Assembly: GCA_030597965.1 (NCBI GenBank)
Contig: JAUVQU010000043.1
Location: 1-14,223, forward strand
From: Cellvibrionaceae bacterium
Lineage (GTDB): Bacteria > Pseudomonadota > Gammaproteobacteria > Pseudomonadales > Cellvibrionaceae
Direction of reading: 5' to 3'
Length of the DNA stretch: 14,223 bases
Part shown: positions 1-7,731 of the stretch, piece after piece
Layout: every line of letters begins with the position of its first letter
How positions within the stretch are numbered: the first letter of the stretch is position 1
Program-made: the position numbers and the translations under genes
Notes under the pieces: generated by a model
What the model was told of the DNA's origin: nothing
Seen by the model: the letters and a program-made list of their open reading frames with translations, nothing else
The model's database searches: none

Positions 1-429
1 GCGCCAGATATTAAACCGTTAACAATTACCCCGCCGACACAGCCAGAGGGTATTGAACCGGCTAAATCCCCCGATGAGATGTATCGTTTGCTGCCTGAAA
101 CAGAGGAAGAAGTTGTTCAGGCTGAGGCCAGGCCTACCGCTATAAAGTTAGCCGAGCAGACAAAAATTCTGGACGATCGCGGCGTGCCAAATGCATGGGC
201 TATACAGGTGGGCAGTTTTAAAGAAGTTGGTCGCGCCGAGGCTTTGCGGGATAAATTAATCAAAGAGGGTTTTCCTGCCTTTACGCGTAAAGCGGATGCG
301 GGTGGTGAAACTATTACCCGTGTTTTCGTGGGGCCGAAAATACAACGTGAAAAAGCTGTAATACTTAAGAGAGCATTAGATAAAAAGCTTAAAACCAATA
401 CGTTATTGGTCGCTTTTAAGCCAGGTTGA
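1..429 (+). CDS. SPOR-domain protein (DedD-like), 5'-truncated by the window edge
   Basis: The reading frame is open from base 1 and ends at TGA 427-429, so only the last 142 codons are present. The first ~60 visible residues are rich in Pro, Glu and Thr, like the low-complexity periplasmic linker of DedD-type proteins. A SPOR domain follows, starting at AWAIQVGSF (about bases 190-216) and continuing through TRVFVGP to the C-terminus. SPOR domains bind denuded septal peptidoglycan; DedD-type proteins are single-pass inner-membrane proteins acting in cell division. The N-terminal membrane anchor is not visible. The position just ahead of cvpA and purF is the usual one for this gene in Pseudomonas-like bacteria. 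Another SPOR protein class cannot be excluded without the missing N-terminus. Confidence 0.87.
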   Translation, partial: APDIKPLTITPPTQPEGIEPAKSPDEMYRLLPETEEEVVQAEARPTAIKLAEQTKILDDRGVPNAWAIQVGSFKEVGRAEALRDKLIKEGFPAFTRKADAGGETITRVFVGPKIQREKAVILKRALDKKLKTNTLLVAFKPG

Positions 430-465
430 TAGAGCGTGCCTGTAATTTTCATCGAAGTACGAGTG

Positions 466-486
466 AATAAAAAATTCATTTTTATT
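466..486 (+). terminator. possible weak AT-only hairpin after the SPOR gene
   Basis: AATAAAAA (466-473) and TTTTTATT (479-486) form a perfect 8-bp inverted repeat with a 5-nt loop. It lies 37 nt after the SPOR gene stop, in the 169-bp gap before cvpA. The right arm itself supplies a short T run. The stem has no G-C pair, so any termination would be weak; it may be chance in an AT-rich patch. Nothing else in this gap looks coding. Confidence 0.2.
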
Positions 487-598
487 ACTGGTGGGGAACG
501 GGTCTGCTTTGATAGAATTGCGTCTATATTGGCGGGCACATTCGGATGAGATTGTTTCGCCGTTCATTCTTTGATTCACAGGTAGCCAAGTTAATAGT

Positions 599-1093
599 AT
601 GAATTGGGCAGATTGGACAATTATAGGCATCATTGTGGTTTCCAGCCTCATTGGTGCCAAACGAGGCTTAATTAAAGAAGCTCTATCTTTGGCCTGCTGG
701 GTCGCTGCGTTTTTTGTGGCCATGACCTTCAGGGTGGAAATGTCCGCCTTATTGGAGGAAGCCATAGCCACACCATCAATTCGTGAAATAACCGCCTTCG
801 GGCTATTGTTCGTGGCGACTCTGATTGTGGGAGCACTGGTTAATTATTTGATCGGTGAGTTGGTGCGTGTAACAGGCCTGTCAGGTACTGATCGCCTGCT
901 GGGTGTATTGTTTGGTGCTGGCCGTGGCGCTTTAATTGTTTTGGCTATTTTGATTTTAGTCCCTGGGGTTGTACCGATAGACCAAGATCCCTGGTGGCAA
1001 GAATCCCATTTGATTCCGAGTTTTCTATCGATGGAAGATTGGGCAAGACAAACAACCGATTCTTTAGTCAGTTATGTAACCTCATTATTTTAA
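599..1093 (+). CDS. cvpA: CvpA family inner-membrane protein
   Basis: The 164-residue product matches the usual CvpA length (about 160). It begins MNWADWTIIGIIVVSS and has four hydrophobic segments, roughly residues 7-22, 28-45, 63-84 and 105-124. The conserved features G-A-K-R-G-L-I-K-E after the first helix and the GTDRLLG...GAGRG stretch before the last helix are present. CvpA is required for colicin V production in E. coli and has been linked to envelope homeostasis; its molecular activity is unknown. No strong Shine-Dalgarno sequence precedes ATG 599 (an AGG lies about 15 nt upstream), but homology fixes this start. Its position just before purF is conserved in gammaproteobacteria. Confidence 0.95.
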   Translation: MNWADWTIIGIIVVSSLIGAKRGLIKEALSLACWVAAFFVAMTFRVEMSALLEEAIATPSIREITAFGLLFVATLIVGALVNYLIGELVRVTGLSGTDRLLGVLFGAGRGALIVLAILILVPGVVPIDQDPWWQESHLIPSFLSMEDWARQTTDSLVSYVTSLF

Positions 1094-1160
1094 AAATGTT
1101 GTTGGGTCTAGACTCGGTAACGTGCGATTTTTTTAGTATGCAGTGCAGGATGTACTGCCG

Positions 1161-1175
1161 CGAGGCAAAGCCTCG
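1161..1175. repeat. GC-rich inverted repeat in the purF leader
   Basis: CGAGGC (1161-1166) and GCCTCG (1170-1175) form a perfect 6-bp stem with an AAA loop, inside the 199-bp gap between cvpA and purF. A weaker dyad, GCAGT/ACTGC (1140-1144 and 1154-1158), lies just before it. No T run follows, so it is not an intrinsic terminator. It could be a leader hairpin of the purF message or a single copy of a dispersed REP-like element. The gap is otherwise noncoding. Confidence 0.35.
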
Positions 1176-1292
1176 TTGTGAGCCACCAAAATTCCAGCAA
1201 AACCACGTGTTTGCGTTACGTATTTTTGGAGACGACTCTGGAAAAGGGCAGGATGTTCTTTTTCTGGAGAAATTAATAAGGGTAGAACCAGT

Positions 1293-2828
1293 ATGTGCGG
1301 CATTGTAGGTGTTGTTGGTAAAAGTGACGTCAATGTTAAATTGTATGACGCGCTAACGATGCTTCAGCATCGCGGACAGGATGCCGCCGGAATTACAACT
1401 TTCCACGAGGGCAAATTTGCCCAGCAAAAAGCCAACGGCCTTGTCAGCGATGTGTTCCGCACTCGTCATATGCAGCGCTTGATTGGTAACGTCGGCATTG
1501 GTCATGTTCGCTATCCAACGGCGGGCAGTTCAGGCCCAGCCTTGGCTCAACCATTTTATGTAAACTCTCCGTACGGTATTGCCATGGCCCACAATGGCAA
1601 CCTAACCAATACGGAAGAGGTGAGGCAGGATCTGTATAAAGCCGATCTGCGCCACATGAATACAGATTCAGACTCAGAAGTATTGCTCAACGTCTTTGCT
1701 CAAGAACTGTTAAAGCTTAATAAGCTGACACCGGCGCCAGAAGATATTTTTGCTGCAATAACCGGTATGCACGGACGAGTACGTGGCGGTTACGCTTGTG
1801 TAGCACTGGTGGGTGAGCATGGCCTGGTTGCTTTCCGCGATCAGTATGGTATTCGCCCGTTGGTGTTTGGTAAAAAAGAAACCAAAGACGGTACTGAATA
1901 CATGGTGGCCTCAGAAAGTGTGGCTTTCGATGTACAGGGCTTTGAGCTTATCCGTGATGTTCGTCCCGGTGAAGCGATTATGATCACTGGCACAGGCGAG
2001 TTTTACAGCCACCAGTGTGTTGAGGCCAACTTAACGCCTTGTATCTTCGAGCATGTTTATTTTGCACGTCCAGACTCCATCATGGATGGCGTGCTGGTGT
2101 ATAAAGCGCGTCTTCGCCAAGGTGAAAAGCTGGCTCAAAAAATTATCCGGGAACGCCCAGATCATGACATTGATGTGGTAATTCCAATTCCTGATTCAAG
2201 CCGTGTGGCGGGTCAGGCTGTGGCGCACAATATTGGCGTAAAATTCCGCGAAGGCCTGGTGAAAAACCGCTACATCGGGCGTACCTTTATTATGCCGGGC
2301 CAACAGCAGCGTAAAAAATCGGTACGTCAAAAGCTAAACCCTATTGGTTTGGAATTTGAAGGTAAGAATGTACTGTTAGTTGATGATTCGATTGTGCGCG
2401 GCACCACTTGTAAGCAAATCATTGAGATGGCTCGTGATGCGGGTGCTGCCAAAGTGTATTTTGCTTCTGCCGCGCCAGCGGTAATTTATCCGAACGTATA
2501 CGGTATTGATATGCCATCAGCTTCAGAACTGATTGCACACGGTCGTACAACCGAAGAAGTTTGTGAAGAAATTGGTGCCGATTGGTTAATTTACCAGGAC
2601 CTGGAAGATTTGATTTCGGCGTCTAGCGAAGGCGGCGACAACCCGAGTAAATTTGATTGTTCCGTTTTTGACGGTAAATATATTACCGGTGATGTAGACC
2701 AGCAGTACCTCGATGACCTGCATGCCCAGCGTAACGACAGCGCCAAAGCTAAATCAGGTGACGTCAAACAGATCGATCAGGGTGACAATGCCGTGATGGG
2801 ACTGCACAATGACACTACGCCTAACTGA
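1293..2828 (+). CDS. purF: Amidophosphoribosyltransferase (glutamine PRPP amidotransferase)
   Basis: PurF catalyses the first committed step of purine synthesis in the cytoplasm, using glutamine to convert PRPP to phosphoribosylamine. The 511-residue protein starts MCGIVGVVG, so removal of Met exposes the N-terminal catalytic Cys of the Ntn-type glutaminase domain. Further glutaminase motifs are LQHRGQDAAGI, GHVRYPTAGSS and AHNGNLTN. The C-terminal phosphoribosyltransferase domain carries the PRPP loop VLLVDDSIVRGTT (residues 360-372). Length is close to the E. coli enzyme (505). AAGGG at 1278-1282 is a good ribosome-binding site, and the start is forced by the catalytic Cys. The stop codon lies inside a tandem 12-bp repeat and a terminator follows 52 nt later, so the transcript probably ends here. 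Confidence 0.98.
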   Translation: MCGIVGVVGKSDVNVKLYDALTMLQHRGQDAAGITTFHEGKFAQQKANGLVSDVFRTRHMQRLIGNVGIGHVRYPTAGSSGPALAQPFYVNSPYGIAMAHNGNLTNTEEVRQDLYKADLRHMNTDSDSEVLLNVFAQELLKLNKLTPAPEDIFAAITGMHGRVRGGYACVALVGEHGLVAFRDQYGIRPLVFGKKETKDGTEYMVASESVAFDVQGFELIRDVRPGEAIMITGTGEFYSHQCVEANLTPCIFEHVYFARPDSIMDGVLVYKARLRQGEKLAQKIIRERPDHDIDVVIPIPDSSRVAGQAVAHNIGVKFREGLVKNRYIGRTFIMPGQQQRKKSVRQKLNPIGLEFEGKNVLLVDDSIVRGTTCKQIIEMARDAGAAKVYFASAAPAVIYPNVYGIDMPSASELIAHGRTTEEVCEEIGADWLIYQDLEDLISASSEGGDNPSKFDCSVFDGKYITGDVDQQYLDDLHAQRNDSAKAKSGDVKQIDQGDNAVMGLHNDTTPN

Positions 2829-2843
2829 TACCCTAACTGATAC
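2820..2843. repeat. perfect 12-bp tandem duplication spanning the purF stop codon
   Basis: CCTAACTGATAC occurs twice head to tail (2820-2831 and 2832-2843). The first copy encodes the last two residues of PurF (Pro-Asn) and the TGA stop. Because the unit is four codons long, the second copy repeats the same Pro-Asn-stop codons in the same frame. The core TGATAC is complementary to GTATCA in the repeats that follow. Confidence 0.85.
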
Positions 2844-2847
2844 ATTA

Positions 2848-2879
2848 TTAAGTGGTATCAAAGTTAAGTGGTATCAAAG
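2848..2879. repeat. perfect 16-bp tandem duplication between purF and its terminator
   Basis: TTAAGTGGTATCAAAG occurs twice head to tail (2848-2863 and 2864-2879), ending directly against the terminator stem. Its GGTATCA core is the reverse complement of TGATACC in the preceding 12-bp repeats. Two nested hairpin pairings are therefore possible across 2826-2876, with both arms duplicated. Confidence 0.88.
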
Positions 2880-2909
2880 CGGCAGCCATTGAGCTGCCGT
2901 TTTTGTTTT
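2880..2909 (+). terminator. Rho-independent terminator of purF
   Basis: CGGCAGC (2880-2886) pairs with GCTGCCG (2893-2899) as a 7-bp GC-rich stem with a 6-nt loop, followed by TTTTTGTTTT. It ends 43 nt before metZ, so metZ probably has its own promoter in 2900-2952, where no convincing -35/-10 pair is visible. Confidence 0.88.
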
Positions 2910-2952
2910 AATGCTGACAAAAAACTTTATAGAAAAACCAGAGATATAAGTT

Positions 2953-4149
2953 ATGAATGATTTCCTCGATGAATCATTACAGGGAGCAGGGATAGACACA
3001 CTGGCTGTGCGTGCGGGGCAAACTCGCACCGCAGAAGGTGAACACAGCGAACCTATTTTCACCACATCAAGCTACGTATTTGATTCGGCTGAAGCAGCCG
3101 CTGCACGTTTTTCTGGTGAAGATAAGGGCAACGTTTACTCCCGCTATACCAACCCCACGGTGAGAATGTTTGAACAGCGCCTTGCCGCATTAGAAGGTGG
3201 AGAGGCGGCAGTCGCTACTTCTTCTGGAATGGCTGCGATCCTAACGACCTGTATGGCGTTATTAGCGGCCGGTGACCACGTAATCTGCTCACGCAGTGTG
3301 TTTGGTACCACTACCGCTTTTTTTACTCGCTACATGGCTAAGTTTGGCGTGGAGACTACCTTTGTGTCTCCTACCAATTACGGCGAGTGGCAAGCGGCGT
3401 TGCAAGACAACACCAAGTTACTGTTTGTAGAAACCCCGTCTAACCCATTGTGTGATGTTGTTGATATTTCACGCCTGGCAGAAATAGCCAAAACCAAAGG
3501 TGCGTTGTTAGCGGTAGATAACTGTTTCTGTACGCCTGCGTTACAAAAGCCTTTAGAGTTAGGGGCAGACATTATTATTCACTCTGCGACTAAATACCTG
3601 GACGGCCAGGGCCGTTGCGTGGGCGGTGCCATTGTTGGTCCTCAGGCACTCTTGGAAGATCTAGTGATCTTCTTGCGTACCGCTGGTCCAACCATGAGCC
3701 CATTCAATGCGTGGGTATTTCTTAAAGGTTTGGAAACTCTGCGCCTGCGTATGGACGCCCATTCAGCCAATGCGTTGGACTTGGCTCAGTGGTTAGATCA
3801 GCAGCCAGAAATAGAGCAGGTGTTCTATGCGGGTCTGCCAACTCACCCGGGCCATAAGCTGGCGGCAAAACAGCAGCGCGCTTTTGGAGGTGTTCTTTCT
3901 TTCCGCGTACAGGGCGATAAAGCAGCGGCCTGGCGTTTTATTGACGCAACTCAGATCATGTCTCTTACCGCTAATCTTGGCGATACAAAGACAACGATCG
4001 TGCATCCGGGCACCACAACTCACGGACGTTTGTCCGACGAAGAGAAGGCTGTGGCAGGTATTACCGATAACCTCGTGCGTATTGCCGTAGGCTTAGAAGA
4101 CGTCATCGATCTAAAGAATGATTTACAGCGTGGCATCGACGCGCTGTAA
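2953..4149 (+). CDS. metZ: O-succinylhomoserine sulfhydrylase (Cys/Met metabolism PLP enzyme)
   Basis: This 398-residue PLP-dependent enzyme of the Cys/Met metabolism family most likely converts O-succinylhomoserine and sulfide to homocysteine in methionine synthesis. Visible motifs are YSRYTNPT (phosphate binding, about residues 62-69), SSGMAAI, ETPSNPLCDVVD, and HSATKYLDGQG with the PLP lysine at K214. The C-terminal part (TANLGDTKTTIVHP...VRIAVGLED) is also typical. Relatives such as cystathionine gamma-synthase or O-acetylhomoserine sulfhydrylase share the fold. The metZ assignment rests on the position after purF, as in Pseudomonas, and on family resemblance. A weak GAGA ribosome-binding site lies at 2941-2944. 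The moxR gene follows after 41 bp with no terminator, so the two may be co-transcribed. Confidence 0.92.
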   Translation: MNDFLDESLQGAGIDTLAVRAGQTRTAEGEHSEPIFTTSSYVFDSAEAAAARFSGEDKGNVYSRYTNPTVRMFEQRLAALEGGEAAVATSSGMAAILTTCMALLAAGDHVICSRSVFGTTTAFFTRYMAKFGVETTFVSPTNYGEWQAALQDNTKLLFVETPSNPLCDVVDISRLAEIAKTKGALLAVDNCFCTPALQKPLELGADIIIHSATKYLDGQGRCVGGAIVGPQALLEDLVIFLRTAGPTMSPFNAWVFLKGLETLRLRMDAHSANALDLAQWLDQQPEIEQVFYAGLPTHPGHKLAAKQQRAFGGVLSFRVQGDKAAAWRFIDATQIMSLTANLGDTKTTIVHPGTTTHGRLSDEEKAVAGITDNLVRIAVGLEDVIDLKNDLQRGIDAL

Positions 4150-4190
4150 GCCTGCCCTCAATTTAAGAACTCTTTAATTAAGGATTAAAT

Positions 4191-5129
4191 TTGAGTAAAG
4201 AAAGCAGCGTTGCCGATTTGGTAAACCACGCACTGGCAGACATAGGCCAGGTGGTATTGGGTAAACAAGAGCAGATTAAACTCGCGTTAACCTGCTTATT
4301 TACAGGCGGGCACTTATTACTTGAAGACTTACCCGGCATGGGTAAAACGACACTGGCCAAAGCATTAGCTACGGTGCTGGGACTGGATTACAGCCGCGTT
4401 CAATTCACCAGCGATTTACTGCCATCGGATATTCTCGGTGTCTCCGTATTTGATCGCAACAGCAGCCAGTTTACTTTTCACCCTGGCCCCATCTTTACGC
4501 AGTTGTTACTGGCCGATGAAATTAATCGCACCACACCAAAAACCCAAAGTGCTTTGCTGGAGGCGATGGAAGAGTACCAAGTTACGCAGGACGGCGAGAC
4601 GCGCAGGCTGACTAAGCCGTTTTTTGTGATTGCCACACAAAACCCGGCCTCACAGTCTGGTACATTCCCATTACCAGAATCACAACTCGACCGATTTTTA
4701 ATGCGCATAGAATTGGGTTATCCCTCACAAGAATCAGAATTGTTATTGCTAAAGGGAGGAGATGTTCAGGAGCGATTGGCACTACTAAAAGCCAGAATCA
4801 CGCCCAATCAGTTAATCATGATTCAGAAACAAGTGGATGAGGTTATCGCCAGTGACAGCCTCCTGGCTTATCTGCAGCGCTTAGTAGCCTTTACACGCGC
4901 ATCGCCAAGCTTTGCACACGGCGTGTCTCCACGGGGTGCCCTGGCACTGTTACGCTGCTCTAAAACATGGGCGTTAATTCACGGGCGTAATCATGTATTG
5001 CCAGAAGATTTACAAGCTGTATTGCCGGCCGTCTTTACTCACCGCTTACGCGATGCCAGTAACTTAGCCGATCAGAGCGGTTATGCATTGGTGGAGAAAT
5101 TACTGAGCAGTGTTGATGTGATTGTTTAG
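4191..5129 (+). CDS. MoxR-family AAA+ ATPase
   Basis: The 312-residue protein has the MoxR AAA_3 core. Walker A is LPGMGKTT (residues 47-54, K52), Walker B is LLLADEIN (D109, E110), the sensor-1 Asn is in ATQNP (N151), and sensor 2 is in SPRGA (R248). MoxR ATPases act as chaperone-like factors that work with a DUF58 protein, often alongside a membrane transglutaminase. The start is TTG, supported by AAGGA at 4180-4184 with 6-nt spacing; no suitable ATG is near. Its usual downstream partners, DUF58 and TgpA, are not adjacent but about 4 kb away on the same strand, separated by genes on the other strand. Its stop lies 7 nt from the stop of the convergent ATP-grasp gene, with no terminator between them. 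Confidence 0.93.
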   Translation: MSKESSVADLVNHALADIGQVVLGKQEQIKLALTCLFTGGHLLLEDLPGMGKTTLAKALATVLGLDYSRVQFTSDLLPSDILGVSVFDRNSSQFTFHPGPIFTQLLLADEINRTTPKTQSALLEAMEEYQVTQDGETRRLTKPFFVIATQNPASQSGTFPLPESQLDRFLMRIELGYPSQESELLLLKGGDVQERLALLKARITPNQLIMIQKQVDEVIASDSLLAYLQRLVAFTRASPSFAHGVSPRGALALLRCSKTWALIHGRNHVLPEDLQAVLPAVFTHRLRDASNLADQSGYALVEKLLSSVDVIV

Positions 5130-5136
5130 GCTCGTC

Positions 5137-6078
5137 TCAGTAATGGGATTGAACTAAACGTACCTTTTCTCGTGGGGGCAGTTCCAGCGTTTCTGCGTCC
5201 AGGCCTTCCACGTAATGCAGTCGTTCCAATAAACCATGACCAGAGGCTAGTTGAATTGCCAGGCCAGGTCTGGCGTTTAACTCTAAAATCACGGGACCTT
5301 GCTGTTTATCCAATACGATATCGCAACCGATATAACCTAAACCGGTCATTTCATAGCAGCTTGATGCCAACTCAAGAATATTATCCCAGCCGGGAATTTC
5401 CAGTTCGGAAAACGATTTATCAGTGTCTGGGTGTTTTTCTATTGGGCGGTCATGCTGTACGGCAAATAAGCTGTGACCAGTGATTAGATCAAGACCCACA
5501 CCGATCGCGCCCTGGTGCAAATTGGCGCGCCCATCCGAGGCATGGGTTGAGCAGCGCAGCATGGCCATGACAGGGAAGCCCTTAAACACAATAATGCGTA
5601 GATCGGGCACTCCTTCGTAGGTGTAATCATTAAATACAGCGTCGTATTCGATTAAGGCTTCCAGCATGACGCAATCGGGTTTGCCGCCGAGGCTGTAGAG
5701 GCCGCTGAGGATATTATTGATATGACGTCGAATAGCCGCGAGATCCAATTTGCTGCCATTGGGTTTTACGTAAAGCTCTGAGTCACGACCGGTAATGACT
5801 AAAATTCCCTTGCCGCCGCTGCCACGAGTGGGCTTGATGACAAACTTATCCCAGTTCCCAATCATGCCGTGCAGATTCTTGAGCTGCCACTGGCTTTCGA
5901 TCACTCCTAATAATTCTGGCACAGCAATCCCGGCATTTTTTGCGGAGCGTTTTGTCTTTAACTTGTCATCCACCAACGGGTACAGATGCCTGGCGTTATA
6001 GCGCGCAATATACTCAATATTACGGCTGTTCATTCCCAGTATTTTATTTTTCTTTAGTTTTGCCGGGCTGGTAATCAT
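5137..6078 (-). CDS. RimK-like ATP-grasp ligase (alpha-L-glutamate ligase-like)
   Basis: This 313-residue cytoplasmic protein belongs to the alpha-L-glutamate ligase-like ATP-grasp family, related to RimK, which forms amide bonds between a carboxylate and an amino group using ATP. Visible elements are ILGMNSRN near the N-terminus (residues 13-20), YPLVDDKLKTK (33-43), nucleotide-binding FVIKPTRGSGGKG (79-91, K82), PDLRI (158-162), and the metal-binding ELNARPG (266-272, with E266 and N268). No signal peptide or membrane segment is seen. ATG 6078 comes 2 nt after the stop of the 7-TM gene, implying translational coupling. An internal ATG (M16, 6033) would remove conserved sequence. The true substrate is unknown; glutamate ligation is a family label, not a demonstrated activity here. 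Confidence 0.91.
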   Translation of the reverse strand: MITSPAKLKKNKILGMNSRNIEYIARYNARHLYPLVDDKLKTKRSAKNAGIAVPELLGVIESQWQLKNLHGMIGNWDKFVIKPTRGSGGKGILVITGRDSELYVKPNGSKLDLAAIRRHINNILSGLYSLGGKPDCVMLEALIEYDAVFNDYTYEGVPDLRIIVFKGFPVMAMLRCSTHASDGRANLHQGAIGVGLDLITGHSLFAVQHDRPIEKHPDTDKSFSELEIPGWDNILELASSCYEMTGLGYIGCDIVLDKQQGPVILELNARPGLAIQLASGHGLLERLHYVEGLDAETLELPPREKVRLVQSHY

Positions 6079-6080
6079 AA

Positions 6081-7616
6081 TTATTGCTGACCCATATGAC
6101 GGAAACGGATCAGTTCAGAAACTCGATAGCCCGTGTAGTGGCCAAGAATAATAATTGTGCCCAGTAGCACTAACAGTAACTCAGGGAAGTTAAACATCCA
6201 GTGTTCGATGTAGCGATTGGTCATCGCTATATAGCAAAAGATGGCCACCAGTAAACTGCCGGTGGTTTGTATCAATACTTCCACTGGTCCATCGTCCTCC
6301 CATAAAATCGACATATGTTCTATTGTCCAGGCGATGACAATCATCGGGAAAAAGGTGACCGTAAGTGCCTGTTCAATACCCAGCTTGTAACTCACAATAC
6401 TAATCATCGCCATCATTCCCACAACGATCACCACCACTGCGGCAATGCGGGATACCAGCAACAAATCCAGCCGGCTCAAGTAGGACCTAACCCAAAGGCC
6501 TACGGCCAATATCAATAAAAAGATCAGTACACCACTCAATAAACTGGTTTGCACAAAAGCGATTGCCAGCAAAATCGGCATAAATGTACCGGCCGTGCGT
6601 ACGCCCAGTACCACGCGGGTAAAAATAACGATCAGCGCTCCGACAGGCATCAATAGAATAAATTTAAAGACGCTTTGCTGTTCAATCGGCAGACTGTAAA
6701 TGGAGTAGTCCATCAAGGCGGCTTGTTCACCCCCCATTTGTTTTAAGGCAATATGCCGCTTAGGTACATTGTTTTCCAGGGTAGAAAACCTGACTCGTGA
6801 TCGAGTGCCACCTTCAACATCGATCAGTGATTTGTCTCCGCGCTGCCACACCAGAAAGTTTTTTGGCAGGCCCTTTGAGCCGGTTTTTGGTTCGAACACC
6901 AGCCAGTGTTCACCGTCGTATATCTCCACCAGTTCTACAGCCGCCATCCTGCTGCGGTCTTCTTTCAAATAAATGCCGCGCAACATATGAGCGGGAATAT
7001 CGGCCCATGCCAATAATTCAAGCGCTGTCTGCATCTGACTGCGATCTTTTAAGATATTGCGAATTAAACGGGCATCTTTATTTTGAGGGTCATTCAACGC
7101 CTTGAGTAGCTGAGCGACAAAGGTTTCTCGATCCGCTGATGTTGCCCGGCTTTGCTCAATGATACTGGCGGTAACTACCCGCAGAGATTCGTACCGGCTG
7201 CCACCCCAATCAGGGCGTTTAACTTCGGTTGATAATTCGACTGGGAGTGGGGCTCGATGGTTCTGGTGTTGGTGAACATCCAGTTTGTAGTAGAGGGTTT
7301 GCTTGCCTTCGGCATGCCGTTTAGACCAAATCGCTCTGTTGTGACCATTAATGTTTTCGACCGTAAAGCCGTAACCGGAAGAGCTGAAGGTCTCATCCAG
7401 CACATCCATATTTGTTTGAGCTTTTGGCAAAGCCAGCGACACTTTTACTTCAGAGCCTTTGGCTTGAAATTCAACCTTAGCTTCTATCGTCCATACCGTT
7501 TGATACGCGCTTGGGGTTATCGGAAGGCCCAATGCCTTGCTTTTATAAGCGACCAAGCCAAAGCCCAGTAGTAGCAGCATAAAACCCAGCAGATAAACCT
7601 GTGCTCTTGGGGACAT
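6081..7616 (-). CDS. 7-TM membrane protein with an inactive transglutaminase-like domain
   Basis: The 511-residue protein has one N-terminal membrane helix (about 8-26), a large soluble region (27-315, probably periplasmic), and seven C-terminal helices (roughly 317-335, 343-360, 362-377, 388-408, 415-432, 448-466, 475-494). This is the architecture of the 'inactive transglutaminase fused to 7 transmembrane helices' family. The soluble region keeps transglutaminase-like sequence around ADIPAHMLRG (205-214) and GEHWLVFEPKTG (235-246). Against the active TgpA in this window, the Cys position falls on Asp/Arg, the His position on Met/Ala, and the Asp on Glu. It likely binds rather than modifies peptides, and may anchor or signal to the coupled ATP-grasp ligase (inference). 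ATG 7616 has AAGG about 11 nt upstream. Confidence 0.91.
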   Translation of the reverse strand: MSPRAQVYLLGFMLLLLGFGLVAYKSKALGLPITPSAYQTVWTIEAKVEFQAKGSEVKVSLALPKAQTNMDVLDETFSSSGYGFTVENINGHNRAIWSKRHAEGKQTLYYKLDVHQHQNHRAPLPVELSTEVKRPDWGGSRYESLRVVTASIIEQSRATSADRETFVAQLLKALNDPQNKDARLIRNILKDRSQMQTALELLAWADIPAHMLRGIYLKEDRSRMAAVELVEIYDGEHWLVFEPKTGSKGLPKNFLVWQRGDKSLIDVEGGTRSRVRFSTLENNVPKRHIALKQMGGEQAALMDYSIYSLPIEQQSVFKFILLMPVGALIVIFTRVVLGVRTAGTFMPILLAIAFVQTSLLSGVLIFLLILAVGLWVRSYLSRLDLLLVSRIAAVVVIVVGMMAMISIVSYKLGIEQALTVTFFPMIVIAWTIEHMSILWEDDGPVEVLIQTTGSLLVAIFCYIAMTNRYIEHWMFNFPELLLVLLGTIIILGHYTGYRVSELIRFRHMGQQ

Positions 7617-7668
7617 AGTGAAAGCTACCTTTTGCTATGAATCTGAATCTATGGAGTTTAAATTTATA

Positions 7669-7696
7669 ATTCTAATATTCTGTAAGTAAGATTCAA
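7669..7696 (-). promoter_or_regulatory. candidate sigma-70 promoter for the 7-TM/ATP-grasp pair
   Basis: Read on the minus strand, TTGAAT (7696-7691, 4 of 6 to consensus) and TAGAAT (7674-7669, 5 of 6) are 16 nt apart, in the 115-bp AT-rich gap between the lipoprotein gene and the 7-TM gene. Transcription would start near 7662, giving a leader of about 45 nt. No hairpin terminator is seen in this gap, so read-through from the lipoprotein gene is also possible. Confidence 0.38.
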
Positions 7697-7731
7697 ATGC
7701 AAGTGCTCGACGCTGGAGCTGCATTGTTTGA

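Noticed and set aside
1201..1216. PurR-like operator before purF
   Set aside because: Only the right half (GTTTGCGT) matches the E. coli PurR box; the left half is largely different, so the dyad is missing.
994..1308. Open frame of 104 codons over the cvpA end and purF leader
   Set aside because: It overlaps the conserved C-terminus of CvpA, runs into purF in another frame, and its protein resembles nothing recognisable.
6797..7105. Plus-strand frame inside the 7-TM gene
   Set aside because: It is the shadow of a well-supported membrane protein gene on the other strand.
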